64,000 nt of DNA. Origin: Mesorhizobium ventifaucium. GTDB lineage: Bacteria; Pseudomonadota; Alphaproteobacteria; Rhizobiales; Rhizobiaceae. The notes under the pieces are model-generated. The model worked only from the letters and a program-made list of their open reading frames with translations, searched no databases and had not been told where the DNA came from. Positions 44,779 to 53,911 of this stretch are shown here, piece after piece; the stretch's first letter is position 1, and the number at the start of each line of letters is the position of its first letter. The position numbers and the translations under genes are program-made. The stretch lies in contig NZ_CAKXZS010000024.1 of assembly GCF_935822925.1 (NCBI RefSeq), positions 1-64,000 of the forward strand, given 5' to 3'.

Positions 44779-45614
44779 CTAGAAAGACCCATCTGTCGAA
44801 TTGGACAGGTCCTCGAATGCGCGAATTTCCTCAAGCCTTGCCTCAAGCGCCGCCCTTGTCGCAGTAACGGCGTCGCGACCGGCAAGGAACTGCTTGGGCG
44901 GATTGTCCATGCCGGCGATTTTCACAAGGGCCTCGCCAAGTTTGGCGGGGTCACCCTGCTGCTTGCCGTTGTAGCCGGACCACATGGCTTTGGCGCTGCC
45001 TTCTGCAGCATAGTCGTCGATGGTGCTGCTGCCGTACTTGGCGTTCTGATCATCGAGGAGGTCCGTGCGGAAAAAGCCCGGCGCGACGGCTGTGACCGTG
45101 ATGCCGAATTGAGCGACTTCCTGAGCCACCGACTGCGAAAGGCCTTCGACGGCGAACTTGGCGGCGCTATAGGCCCCGCAATGCTTGAAGCCGATGATTC
45201 CGGCGAGCGAACTGACGTTGATAATTTGTCCTGAGCGCTGCTTGCGCATTACGGGTAGGACTGCGCGCAGGACGTGAACCACGCCGTACAGGTTGGTCGA
45301 AATCAGCCCATCGATTTCAGCGGTGGTCAACTCTTCGAAATTGCCGAGCAGGCTGTAACCGGCATTGTTGACCAGAACGTCGATGCGGCCGAACGCCTCA
45401 ATCGCCTTATCGACGGCCGCCTTGGCCTGAATTGCATCAGCCACGTCCAACTGGACGACCGCAAGTCTGTCGCTGGCGACACCACGCAGAGCGTTACTCA
45501 TCTTGTCGAGATTGCGGCCGGTGGCGACCACCCGATCGCCTGCTCTCAGTGCCGCCCTCGCGCTTTCGGCGCCGATGCCGCTGCTAGTCCCTGTGATGAC
45601 CAAACTTTGCTCAT
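44779..45614 (-). CDS. SDR family oxidoreductase, 5' frameshift likely
   Basis: Short-chain dehydrogenase with TGTSSGIG, NNAG and the YSAAK catalytic motif, ending at 44779; it is of the oxidoreductase group with NLDKM-type NADP loop (ATGRNLDKM). The continuous frame opens only at TTG 45603. A perfect start lies at ATG 45614 (CAGGAG upstream, MSKVW), and one missing base near 45600 would join MSKVW to ITGTSSGIG. The divergent or neighbouring LysR gene (45724-46617, same strand) lies upstream. Typical pair for stress or aldehyde detoxification; substrate unknown. Confidence 0.85.
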
Positions 45615-45723
45615 ATCCAACTCCTGTTTCGATGAGCAGGAAGTAGGTGATGGCGCGCCGGCCGATTAGGCGGCATAATCGGCATGAAGTTATAAATCAC
45701 ATTGATAAATAGCCGGCCGCCCG

Positions 45724-46617
45724 CTATGCCCTGTATCGGAGCGCGTCGACCAGAAGCGTGAAGGCAGCTGTATGCTGCCGCCGGCTTGGATAATAGAGGT
45801 GGTAGCCAGAATATGGCGGGCACCAGTCTTCCAGCACCCGGACCAGGCGGCCGTCCGCAATATGCTGGGATATCTGGTTTTCGAACGTGTACACCAAACA
45901 CAAGCCATCGACTGCGGCATGCAAGAGCATCTCGTTGTCGTTGAAAATGACCGGTCCATTGACCCGGACCTCAAGTTCGACACCGTCCTGTTCAAACTCC
46001 CAGGCATAAAGGCCGCCCCCGGTGTTCTGATGATAGCTCGCGCATCGGTGTTCGCTCAAGTCGCGGGGTGTCTGCGGGACGGGACGATTGGCAAAGTACG
46101 ACGGGGATCCCACGACTGCCATCCTGACGTCCGGGCTGATCCGGACCGCCACCATGTCCTTTTGCACCTGTTCGCCCATTCGGATGCCGGCGTCGAAGCG
46201 CTCAGCGACAATGTCGGTGAGACCTTCATCGACATGAACCTCAACCGTGATGTCGGGATAATTCTGCAGGAGTTTCGACAATACGGGCCACAGGACAGTC
46301 CGGGCGGCATGCCGGAACGTGGTGATGCGGATCGTGCCTGCAGGCTTGTCGCGAAGCGCCGTGAGCGCAGCAATTTCACTGTCGATATGGTCAAATGCTG
46401 GCCGCAGGCTGGTAAGTAGCCTTTCGCCTGCCTCGGTCAGCGACAGGCTGCGCGTCGTTCGCGAGATCAATCGCACACCGATCCGTTGTTCGAGCATGCG
46501 CACCGCATAGCTGAGTGCGGATTGGGAGAGGCCGAGCTTTGCGGCCGCGCGTGTGAAGCTCCCCTCCTCGGCAACCGCGATAAACACAGCCCATTCGCTG
46601 AAGTCGCCTCGTCTCAC
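45724..46617 (-). CDS. LysR family transcriptional regulator
   Basis: LysR regulator of 297 residues starting at GTG 46617 with a TAGG just upstream. The helix-turn-helix has GSFTRAAAKLGLSQSALSYA and RIGVRLISRTTRSLSLTEAG. The C-terminus ends DWCPPYSGYHLYYPSRRQ, characteristic of the group that controls SDR and hydrolase genes in rhizobia. It lies 110 bases upstream of the SDR on the same strand. Confidence 0.92.
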   Translation of the reverse strand: MRRGDFSEWAVFIAVAEEGSFTRAAAKLGLSQSALSYAVRMLEQRIGVRLISRTTRSLSLTEAGERLLTSLRPAFDHIDSEIAALTALRDKPAGTIRITTFRHAARTVLWPVLSKLLQNYPDITVEVHVDEGLTDIVAERFDAGIRMGEQVQKDMVAVRISPDVRMAVVGSPSYFANRPVPQTPRDLSEHRCASYHQNTGGGLYAWEFEQDGVELEVRVNGPVIFNDNEMLLHAAVDGLCLVYTFENQISQHIADGRLVRVLEDWCPPYSGYHLYYPSRRQHTAAFTLLVDALRYRA

Positions 46618-46837
46618 CTATAAACCTCATTTCTAAATCTATGAGGATTATGGCGGATAATCAGCATGCCTGTCTCGACATATTTATGTTCTGCGCAGCC
46701 CCGCCGGTACGAGTCAGCATCGGGACCGCCTGGTACTGCGCGGATTCCGAACGCCCGATGGCAGCCGAGCGCCGAAGGCGCCTCGCTCGCTGCCGGAACA
46801 ACAAGCAGCGAGCAGAAGCGGTTTGGCGTAAAAAGCA

Positions 46838-49084
46838 CTACGCCAGATTGAACGGCAATTGACGCAGCGGTTTTCCTGTGAGCCGTGCTATGGCGTTGGC
46901 AAATGCCGGTGCCAATGGCGGCAAGCCGGGCTCGCCCATGCCGGTGGGCGGTTCGGCGCTTAGCACGATGTGGATATCGAATTTCGGCACGTCCGTGATG
47001 CGCGCCACCGTATAGTCGCTGAAGTTGCTCTGCTCGACGACGCCGTCCTTGAGCGTAATTGCAGAGCCTGCCAAGCACATCGACAAGCCCATGATCGCCG
47101 CGCCCTGTACCTGCGCCTCCACGGTCAGAGGGTTGACGGCCAGATTGCAGTGAACCCCGGCGGTGACCCGATGCAGTTTAGGCTGTCCGTCGGCAACAGA
47201 GGCTTCCACCACGTAAGCGACCACTGAGCTGAAGGACTCGTGCACCGCCACACCCCAGGCCCGCCCCTCGGACAATTGCGTCTTGCCGTACCCGCTCTTG
47301 TCCACGGCCAGTTGCAATGCGTCACGGTGGCGAATGTGCTGATCACCGAAGAGCCGCATGCGGTAGGCTACAGGGTCTTGGCCGGTTGCACGCGCTATAT
47401 CGTCGAGCAAGGTCTCCATCACGAAAGCGGTATGGGTGGAGCCAACGCTACGCCACCACAGAACCGGCACGTTGGCCTTGGGATGATGCACCGTCAGGCG
47501 CATTGGAAGCGGATAGGGGTTGCGCATGCCCTCGGTCGTGGCGGCGTCGATGCCGTTCTTCACCATGAACTGCTCGAACACGGTTCCCGTAAGTATGGAC
47601 TGGCCGACGATGCTGTGATCCCAGGCCAGCACATTGCCTTGACCGTCAAAGCCGATGCGGGCGCGGTGCAGGTGCATTGGACGGTAGTAGCCGCCCCTCA
47701 TATCGTCTTCGCGGCTCCAAAGCGTACGGATCGGTGCATTCAGCCCCGCCGCCTTGGCGGCCTTAGCTACTTCGCAGGCCTCGACCACGGTGTCGTAGGT
47801 GCTGGAAAAGCGCCGACCGAAGCCGCCGCCGGACATCTGCACGTTAAGCACGACCTGTTCCGGCTTAAGGCCGAGCGCGGCTGCGGCAGCGGCGGCATCG
47901 GGTCCGGCACTTTGGCTCCCCATCCAGATCTCGGCACGATCGTCGGCAAGCCGTACCGTGCAGTTCAGCGGTTCCATCGCCGCGTGGGCGAGATACGGGA
48001 ACACGAACTCAGCTTCCAGCTTCAGGGGCGCCGTTTCCAATGGCACCATGTCGGAATCGAACTGGCGCGGGCCGGGGCGACTGGCCATCTCGCGATACTG
48101 CGCGAGTTGCTGTTCGCTATCGACCTTTTCGACGGCAGATGTGTCCCACTCCACCTTAAGGGCATCGCGGCCCTGAGACGCCTGCCAATATCCGTCGGCC
48201 ACTACAGCCACGCCCTCGGCACCGCGATCCAGTGGCACGCGCAGGACGGCCTTCACGCCCTTGACGGCGCGGGCTGCGCTGTCGTCCAGGGAGGCTATCT
48301 TAGCTCCGAAGACCGGAGGACGAGCCACCACCGCCGTCAACTGCCCCGGCAGCTTGAAGTCGATGCCAAAACTCTGTTGGCCGCTGCTCTTGGCTTGAGC
48401 GTCCAAACGCCGGGTGGGCTGGCCGATAATGCGGAAATCCTTGGGATCCTTCAGCGCAATCTTCTGCGGCACTGGCAAGGCCATGGCCGCCTCGGCAAGC
48501 TCTCCGTAACCGAGCTTGCGGCCATCGGAGGCCAGAACCGCGCCTGCCTCAGTTCGCAGAGTGGACACATCCACGTTCCAGCGGGTCGCCGCGGCCGCCA
48601 GGAGCATGGCGCGAACACGAGCACCCAGTTCGCGATACTGCGTAAAGCTATTCTTGATTGTGTTCGAACCGCCGGTAAGGTGCATGCCGAAGAGCGGATC
48701 GACATAGGCCATGTCATTGGTGCCGAGTTGGCTGCGCACCAAGTTCCATTCCGCATCGAGTTCTTCGGCAAGGATCATGGGCAATGCCGTTTGGACGCCT
48801 TGACCGAACTCCAGCCGGTTGATTGTGACCGTAACCTCTCCATTGGGCGCGATCTGAACAAATGCAGAGGGCTGCTCGGTTGGCTTCAGACTGGCTGCCG
48901 CCTCATCGGCGTCGGTCGACTGCGCGACTGCCAAGTCAGGGAAAATGCCGACAGCCAGGCTGAGGGCCCCCGTGAGCTTGAGAAAGCTGCGGCGTGGCAT
49001 CGCCTGGGCCGTCGTTGAACGGCCCCGTTCCATGATATGCTGCAGCGCACGCGGCAGCTCTTTGTGATCTATGTTGGGGAACAT
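46838..49084 (-). CDS. Molybdenum hydroxylase, large subunit (Tat-exported)
   Basis: Xanthine-dehydrogenase-family molybdopterin-binding subunit of 748 residues from ATG 49084. A twin-arginine signal is visible at residues 29-40 (PRRSFLKLTG followed by ALSLAVGIFP), so the folded enzyme is exported. It resembles isoquinoline 1-oxidoreductase beta subunits: RLEFGQGVQTALPMILAEEL, SGGGFGRRFSSTYDT and PVLWWRSVGSTHTAFVMETL carry cofactor contacts, and GEPGLPPLAPAFANAI holds the conserved active-site Glu region. It works with the 2Fe-2S subunit 11 bases upstream. Likely substrates are aldehydes or N-heterocycles; not decidable from sequence. Confidence 0.92.
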   Translation of the reverse strand: MFPNIDHKELPRALQHIMERGRSTTAQAMPRRSFLKLTGALSLAVGIFPDLAVAQSTDADEAAASLKPTEQPSAFVQIAPNGEVTVTINRLEFGQGVQTALPMILAEELDAEWNLVRSQLGTNDMAYVDPLFGMHLTGGSNTIKNSFTQYRELGARVRAMLLAAAATRWNVDVSTLRTEAGAVLASDGRKLGYGELAEAAMALPVPQKIALKDPKDFRIIGQPTRRLDAQAKSSGQQSFGIDFKLPGQLTAVVARPPVFGAKIASLDDSAARAVKGVKAVLRVPLDRGAEGVAVVADGYWQASQGRDALKVEWDTSAVEKVDSEQQLAQYREMASRPGPRQFDSDMVPLETAPLKLEAEFVFPYLAHAAMEPLNCTVRLADDRAEIWMGSQSAGPDAAAAAAALGLKPEQVVLNVQMSGGGFGRRFSSTYDTVVEACEVAKAAKAAGLNAPIRTLWSREDDMRGGYYRPMHLHRARIGFDGQGNVLAWDHSIVGQSILTGTVFEQFMVKNGIDAATTEGMRNPYPLPMRLTVHHPKANVPVLWWRSVGSTHTAFVMETLLDDIARATGQDPVAYRMRLFGDQHIRHRDALQLAVDKSGYGKTQLSEGRAWGVAVHESFSSVVAYVVEASVADGQPKLHRVTAGVHCNLAVNPLTVEAQVQGAAIMGLSMCLAGSAITLKDGVVEQSNFSDYTVARITDVPKFDIHIVLSAEPPTGMGEPGLPPLAPAFANAIARLTGKPLRQLPFNLA

Positions 49085-49095
49085 ATGCGTCTCCT

Positions 49096-49568
49096 TCAGA
49101 CGAGAGTGCTGGCGGCGTCGGCTATAGCGGCGCGGATACGGGCATAGGTTCCACATCGGCAGATGTTTCCGGCCATGGCGGAGTCGATCTCTTCGGCGGT
49201 CGGCTGCGCGCCGGGCGACAGCGACGCGAGCAAGGCCGTCGCGCTCATGATCTGGCCGCTCTGACAGTGGCCACACTGCGCCACGTCGTGCCTGACCCAT
49301 GCAGCGTGGACAGCCGCGCCGACACGGTCGGTGCCGTCGGTTGTCTTTTCAATCGTGGAGATCTTGCCGCTTTCAACGGCGGAAATCGGCGTGCTGCACA
49401 AGCGGATTGCCTCGCCATCCAGATGCACCGTACAAGCGCCACAGAGCGCTGCGCCGCAGCCGAATTTGGTGCCGCTCATTCCTAGCGTGTCACGCAGGAC
49501 CCAAAGGATCGGGGTTTCGGGGTCAACGTCAACCTCGTGCTCTCGCCCTTGATATTCAGTGAAATCAT
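49096..49568 (-). CDS. 2Fe-2S subunit of molybdenum hydroxylase, 5' frameshift likely
   Basis: Small iron-sulfur subunit of about 157 residues. The plant-type ferredoxin cluster is CGAALCGAC with the fourth Cys in LCSTP. The second cluster uses CGHC and CRC (GNICRCGTYARI). In the continuous frame the N-terminus is HDFTEYQGREHEV without a start. The normal start MISLNIKG is at ATG 49568 in another frame, and one missing base near 49550 joins them. It transfers electrons from the molybdenum subunit, probably to the cytochrome c encoded upstream. Confidence 0.85.
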
Positions 49569-50028
49569 GGCCGGTAGGTTCTCCTGGGTTGCTCCACCCA
49601 AACAGGCTTCCCAAGCGGCCTGGAGCTCCCGGCCGACTGAGACATTGGCAATTTGGTGGCTAGCGCTAAAGCTAGCTCGCCGGGCGATGCTGGATTAGAC
49701 AGCGCAATTTGCATGACCTTAGAAACGTGGTTTCTGAATGCGTGGCACAGGCGAGGCACGTCCGCATTTGCGTGGTTCACTGGGCTGGAATCGCAGTACC
49801 TGCGCCACTTGCGGCGAACGGCCCTGAAAAGGACTGCTGCTTCCGCTTCGAAAAGCACCTGGCAATATTGGGTAGGCGTCAGAACAAAGCGGGGCCGTTG
49901 CCGCAGGTCGCAGAGACTGCACATGTGCTCAGGGTTGGAGGCCGGCACATGACCGAAGGTGGCTCGCCACTTTCCGATAGCGGGCGGGTTCGAAAACGAT
50001 GCCCGCATTCCGGGACGCAAATTCGAGT
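49569..50028. other. Intergenic between cytochrome c and 2Fe-2S genes
   Basis: A minus-strand frame of 151 codons spans this stretch but has no family resemblance and no ribosome binding site; I do not call it. It may hold the promoter of the molybdenum hydroxylase genes. Confidence 0.45.
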
Positions 50029-50403
50029 CTACTGCGACAAGGACTTCAGGTATGCGACTATATTCTGTCGGTCCTCAGGCTTAGACACGGCCATCGTCAT
50101 CGTTGTTTTCGGAACAACCTCGCGGGGCGCCGCTAGAAACCGGTCGAGCGTTGCCTCGTCGCATACCACTCCGGACGACTTCAGGGCTGCCGAATAACGG
50201 AACCCCTCCATAGATCCGGCGGGCCGTCCGACAATGCCGCCGAGGCCGGGGCCGGCTTTTCTCTGGTCGGTGGTTGAATGACAGCCTGAGCAGCGTTGAA
50301 ACGCTCTTTGCCCCAGCGTAGCATCCTCCTGCGCAAAGGCAGGGGCGGATATAGACAGAAGGGCCAAGGCAGAGGACGCGACGCAGAGCAGAATTCTTTT
50401 CAC
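50029..50403 (-). CDS. Periplasmic class I cytochrome c
   Basis: Cytochrome c of 124 residues from GTG 50403. Signal peptide KRILLCVASSALALLSISAP (cleavage after AFA). The single haem site is CSGCH near residue 38; a Met ligand is expected in KTTMTMAVSKPEDRQN, close to the usual TKMxFxG motif. It probably takes electrons from the exported molybdenum hydroxylase, as cytochromes do in isoquinoline- and aldehyde-oxidising relatives. It is separated from those genes by 460 bases, so joint transcription is uncertain. Confidence 0.9.
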   Translation of the reverse strand: MKRILLCVASSALALLSISAPAFAQEDATLGQRAFQRCSGCHSTTDQRKAGPGLGGIVGRPAGSMEGFRYSAALKSSGVVCDEATLDRFLAAPREVVPKTTMTMAVSKPEDRQNIVAYLKSLSQ

Positions 50404-50964
50404 ACGAATTGTTCCCGAATTGGACAACCAAAAGCCCGACCGGAATTGCTTAGCGAAGAGATGATCCGACTTCGATTTGCTCGGGCTTTCTATTTGGCGA
50501 CGATAACCTCTGCGCCAAAGCCGGATTAGCTGGCGTTCGTTGCCTAAGCCCAGAAGTGCGATCTCTAAATACGCAGTTCCGATCGGCGAGCGTGCTGCAG
50601 GCAAAGCCCATCGAAGCGTCGGAAGGGAAATCCTCGGAGGCATAGAGGAGCGCCGCTATCAGCAGGCCCGGCGAACTTCCGCGATCACGCCATAATCAAT
50701 CTGGCGAACTTTGCTACTCTTTCTTCATGGCGAACCCCAACGCCACCCGGCCGGCGACAACCTAGGCAACCCCACCTCCCCCGCTCCCTGCGGCGCCGGC
50801 CATCTTTCACGAATGCACGTCGCGCAAAAGCACGCCCTCGGGCTGGAACCGAGGGTGCGCAGCGGTTTTGCAATAACGGCATGCACAACTACAAGAGCCT
50901 AAAGCGCGCCGCATGCGTCGCATGAGTCCATTCCAACGCGACGCGCTTTAGGCAGCTACAGCGG
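50404..50964. other. Intergenic with one inverted-repeat element
   Basis: No gene is supported. The stretch upstream of the cytochrome gene should contain its promoter. The element at 50898-50952 is listed separately. Confidence 0.45.
50898..50952. repeat. Rhizobial intergenic palindrome, half-element
   Basis: Perfect 11-bp terminal inverted repeats, CCTAAAGCGCG (50898-50908) and CGCGCTTTAGG (50942-50952), enclose GCGTCGCATGAG-type sequence. The right arm has the same ACGCGCTTTAGG as the first hairpin of the element at 42111-42220, so both belong to one family. It lies 12 bases past the DUF982 stop and could also end that transcript. Confidence 0.65.
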
Positions 50965-51267
50965 TTACGCCGTCACGCCACCGCGACCGGTTTTCTGTGC
51001 CGTCATCCAGGGCATAGCTGCAGAGACGTCCTCGAGGATCTTGGCCGATCTCGCGAAGCCGGCGAAAGCCTCGCGTGCAACTGAAATAGGAACCTGGCCA
51101 TCGTAGGCGCGCTGGCAGGCTCGGAACGCCGTTTCAAAGATTGGCCCTCTGCGATTCTTCGGCCATTCCTGCAGGAACTCGAAAGCATCAGCCAAGCATT
51201 CGACTTCCTCCACCATGAACTCCCCTTTCCTGACGAAAACAGGCCGGTCGAAAGTCCTGTCGTTCAT
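50965..51267 (-). CDS. DUF982 family protein
   Basis: Small protein of 100 residues from ATG 51267 (GGAGGTTCTA upstream). The DUF982 pattern is clear: FDRPVFVRKGEFMVEEVE, ADAFEFLQEWPKNRRG and ETAFRACQRAYDGQVPISVA. The family is restricted to Rhizobiales-type genomes and has no known function. It is monocistronic. Confidence 0.82.
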   Translation of the reverse strand: MNDRTFDRPVFVRKGEFMVEEVECLADAFEFLQEWPKNRRGPIFETAFRACQRAYDGQVPISVAREAFAGFARSAKILEDVSAAMPWMTAQKTGRGGVTA

Positions 51268-51704
51268 TAGAACCTCCATTCAACTGAACGAGCGTTTGAG
51301 CTTCCACGAGAGCCGTGAGCGACGGCTGCGCGAAATATGTGAAGCGCACTTTTTGCTGTCAAGGAACGGCCAATTCGGGACTGATGCAAAACTCCTCGCA
51401 GGACTGAGACCGCATGCGAATCGTCGCTGTGTATCGCTGCAACCTGCAACCGAGGACGGTCTGAACTCCATTGCTCGCGATGAAACCGAACTCTCGCAAA
51501 GGCAGTCGGCAGCATTCGTCACGCCGGAAAGGGCCTGGACAACAGCAGAAAGCCCGCGCCCTCGGGGAGAAGACGCGGGCTGACCGGAGCTACCGATCTC
51601 GCAGCAGTTGTATGAGGGGACAATACTACGCTGCTGGCACTAAACTTTCGTCGCAGGGCAGTGTTCCAACCTCAAAGGAAAAAACCGCAGGTCTGTGTTC
51701 GCCG
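51268..51704. other. Intergenic with a hairpin
   Basis: No gene is supported. A hairpin AGCCCGCG (51551-51558) / CGCGGGCT (51574-51581) is present without T-run; its strand and function are unclear. Confidence 0.4.
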
Positions 51705-51995
51705 CTACAGAAACACCTCCCAACGAAGGACCGCGTAGACTGCCCCGGCCACCATCGAGAGCACAGTAAGAACCAGGAGCAAGACGAACGGGTACGGCTC
51801 GCTGACGGCGGCGTCAGCTTCCTCTTGCTTCTCGTTCAAATTCTCGTCTCGATCGCCTTTCCAGATGACGCTGCGGGCATTTTCCCCCTGCGTCTCTTTC
51901 GAAATTTTTGTAGCGATATCCCATGCGATCACCGGATCGTCGGGTAGATGCCTCTGAAGCCATTCAGGGAAACCGCTGCCAGTGTTCTTGTCCAT
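51705..51995 (-). CDS. Hypothetical protein with C-terminal membrane helix
   Basis: Protein of 96 residues: a charged N-terminal part (DKNTGSGFPEWLQRHLPDDP, acidic middle with NEKQEEADAA) and a C-terminal hydrophobic segment PFVLLLVLTVLSMVAGAVYA. It would be a tail-anchored membrane protein. No strong ribosome binding site and no recognised family. Confidence 0.5.
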   Translation of the reverse strand: MDKNTGSGFPEWLQRHLPDDPVIAWDIATKISKETQGENARSVIWKGDRDENLNEKQEEADAAVSEPYPFVLLLVLTVLSMVAGAVYAVLRWEVFL

Positions 51996-52103
51996 TTCGC
52001 GAACAAGTCTTCTGCTTCAACCATGTCCCAACTCGCTAATATACATCTTTAGCTTTCCGCAGTTTTCAAGGCAAGACGGCCCAGTTTTTCCGGCTGCTTC
52101 AGT

Positions 52104-52325
52104 TCAAGGCTCGGCAGACACGTCCTGGTCCTTGGACCGCTTCAGCAGCGCTCGCGACGCCTGCACCAAGCGTTGTGACAGGGCCAGTGTGTAGCGAAGG
52201 TCGTCAACTAGCGCCCTTCCACGCTCGGCGGTCTGCCGAACGCGCGCCGCATGGATTTTGGTGGTTTCCCAAATAGGTTCTTCCACGGTGTCTGACTCCC
52301 AGGGCTGCGTCGTGGAATGGAGCAT
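52104..52325 (-). CDS. Small hypothetical protein
   Basis: Open frame of 73 residues, mostly helical and basic (IHAARVRQTAERGRALVDDL, QRLVQASRALLKRSKDQDVS). AAGGGCCA precedes ATG 52325. The composition looks like a real short helical protein but I recognise no family. Confidence 0.45.
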   Translation of the reverse strand: MLHSTTQPWESDTVEEPIWETTKIHAARVRQTAERGRALVDDLRYTLALSQRLVQASRALLKRSKDQDVSAEP

Positions 52326-52725
52326 TGGCCCTTTGCCTTATCCGCGTAAGGACGACGAAGTTCTAGCGCAGACGAAAAGGCCCGCCGTACCCGCAGGTGC
52401 GACGGGGCGATCAAGCATTCACCAAGCACGGCTTGGGGGCTAGGATGATGTGCCCGGTGCGCGCGGACCGGCAAATCATACGCGCGCCGGCTGCCCGGCG
52501 TCTACCAACCGGCGGTTGGAAGGGATTTGTCCAGCAGCGAGCGCGGATTTCTCAATCACCACCCCTGTCAGGACCTCGCGTCGGCCGAACAAGAACCCGC
52601 GCCTCTGCCGGAAACAGGACATGAACCCTATTCGGCGCGCGCACCATGGCTCAATACGGCGCGCACATGAACGCGGACTGTTTGTTCCAACAGGCTCCGA
52701 TCGCTTCCGCCCGGTCAATTCGCCT
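52326..52725. other. Intergenic, no gene seen
   Basis: Short frames only. A 17-base run at 52415-52431 resembles the SIHQAR-coding bases of the small gene at 53912 and is discussed under findings. Confidence 0.4.
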
Positions 52726-52750
52726 GGAACAAAACTTTCCAGAGGTGGTT
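52726..52750 (+). promoter_or_regulatory. Possible EcfG-type promoter of the DUF1236 repeat gene
   Basis: GGAAC at 52726-52730 is followed after 16 bases by GGTT at 52747-52750, one base off the GGAAC-N16/17-CGTT consensus of alphaproteobacterial general-stress promoters. The start codon is 40 bases downstream. Confidence 0.45.
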
Positions 52751-52790
52751 TTCCCCGTGAAGGGACAGACTTTTTCGAAGGAGACGTCTC

Positions 52791-53540
52791 GTGAAAAAAG
52801 TTCTGATCACCAGTATGCTGGCCATCGGCGTTGGCTGTGGTGCAGCGCTCGCTCAGGAACAGCAGCCGGCCCAAACCCAGTCGGGCGCCGATACCAATTG
52901 CCCGGCCGGTTCTGCCGGTTGCCCGGACGGTGAGATGGGCGAACAGTCTCAAGGTAAGGCCGGCGCCACCACCGAGGAGCAGGCTCAAGGTAAGGCGAAG
53001 ATGCAGACCGATGAGCAAGCCCAGGGCAAAGCCGGTGTAACCACCGAGGAGCAGGCTCAAGGCAAGGCCAAGATGCAGACCGATGAGCAGGCCCAGGGCA
53101 AAGCCGGCGTAACCACCGAGCAGCAGACCCAAGGCGAGGCTGGCGCCACAACCGACCAACAGGCGCAGGACAAGGCGAAGGTCCAGACCGAGCAGCAGAC
53201 CCAGGGCGAGGCCGGTGCCACTACCGAGCAGCAGACTCAGGGCACGACCTCTACTCAGGATGAGACTTCGACCGGCGCGATCAGCAATGTGACCGTTGAA
53301 CAGAAAACGGAGATCACCCAAATCCTCAAGCAGGAAAGCGTCGAACCGGTTGCCAGCGTCGATTTTGACATATCAGTGGGTGTCGAGGTTCCGCGGCAGA
53401 AGGTTAAGCTGCGTCGTCTGCCCCCGCGAATCGTCGAGATCGTCCCGGCTTACGAATCCTATGAGTATTTCGTGTTGGCCGATGGCCGAATCGTCATCGT
53501 CGACCCGGGTACGCTCAAGATCGTCCTTATTCTGACCTAA
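52791..53540 (+). CDS. DUF1236 protein with twelve-residue tandem repeats
   Basis: Exported protein of 249 residues from GTG 52791 (AAGGAG upstream). Signal peptide residues 1-21 (ITSMLAIGVGCGAALAQ). Residues 51-155 are about eight to nine copies of a 12-residue unit alternating between TTEEQAQGKAKM- and QTDEQAQGKAGV-like forms: highly charged and Gln-rich, probably disordered. The C-terminal DUF1236 domain covers about 185-247 (VGVEVPRQKVKLRRLPPRIV ... ILVDPGTLKIV-like end reads IVIVDPGTLKIV). DUF1236 proteins are periplasmic, common in Rhizobiales and of unknown function. Two short paralogues follow at 58 kb. Confidence 0.88.
   Translation: MKKVLITSMLAIGVGCGAALAQEQQPAQTQSGADTNCPAGSAGCPDGEMGEQSQGKAGATTEEQAQGKAKMQTDEQAQGKAGVTTEEQAQGKAKMQTDEQAQGKAGVTTEQQTQGEAGATTDQQAQDKAKVQTEQQTQGEAGATTEQQTQGTTSTQDETSTGAISNVTVEQKTEITQILKQESVEPVASVDFDISVGVEVPRQKVKLRRLPPRIVEIVPAYESYEYFVLADGRIVIVDPGTLKIVLILT
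52941..53255 (+). repeat. 36-bp tandem repeat in the DUF1236 gene
   Basis: The DNA for residues 51-155 is a tandem repeat with a 36-base unit that alternates in a 72-base higher order (AAGATGCAGACCGATGAGCA recurs). Units are in frame, so copy-number changes would lengthen or shorten the protein without frameshift. Confidence 0.8.
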
Positions 53541-53856
53541 CGCCCTTGTACGGCGTGAAGAGGCTCGCCGCACTAGCGGCGGACCCCTTCACATGCATCG
53601 ATTGAGGTTGGAGAGCAGTCTCGGACGGCGGCAGCTATTTACGTGCCGGTGCATCGCTCTTCAAGCTGACGGTCTATTCCGTGTTGAGGATCCTTCCAGC
53701 CGTTATCCACATGGACAACTCCTCGACGGCGCCTTTCATGCTCAAAAAGGCCTGAGATAGGACTTCAGTCTGCCCGCTGTCCGACCATGGGCTGGCGCCG
53801 GCAGTGCTTTGGTCGGGGACCCTCTATCGCAAAAGCCTGAGATGGGAGAGTCTTAA
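53541..53856. other. Intergenic, no gene seen
   Basis: Contains a short hairpin CGCCGC/GCGGCG at 53566-53581 after the DUF1236 stop and two similar AAAAGCCTGAGAT-type stretches (about 53744 and 53830). No gene is supported. Confidence 0.4.
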
Positions 53857-53882
53857 GGAACCGAGCTCCTGCAGGCGTCGTT
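53857..53882 (+). promoter_or_regulatory. EcfG-type promoter of small ORF
   Basis: GGAAC (53857-53861), 17 bases, CGTT (53879-53882): an exact match to the general-stress sigma factor consensus of alphaproteobacteria. The start codon of the 30-residue gene is 30 bases downstream. Confidence 0.72.
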
Positions 53883-53911
53883 GCAATGCCAACCCGTGAC
53901 ACGAGGTTGCA

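Noticed and set aside
47240..49018. 592-codon plus-strand frame
   Set aside because: It is antisense to the molybdenum hydroxylase large subunit, which has clear family motifs.
51551..51581. Hairpin AGCCCGCG/CGCGGGCT as a terminator
   Set aside because: No T-run and no gene ending nearby on either strand; kept only as a note on the intergenic stretch.
52476..53321. Long minus-strand frame with Leu/Gly-rich repeats
   Set aside because: It is the antisense of the 36-base repeat in the DUF1236 gene; the repeat keeps all frames open and the frame has no start signal.
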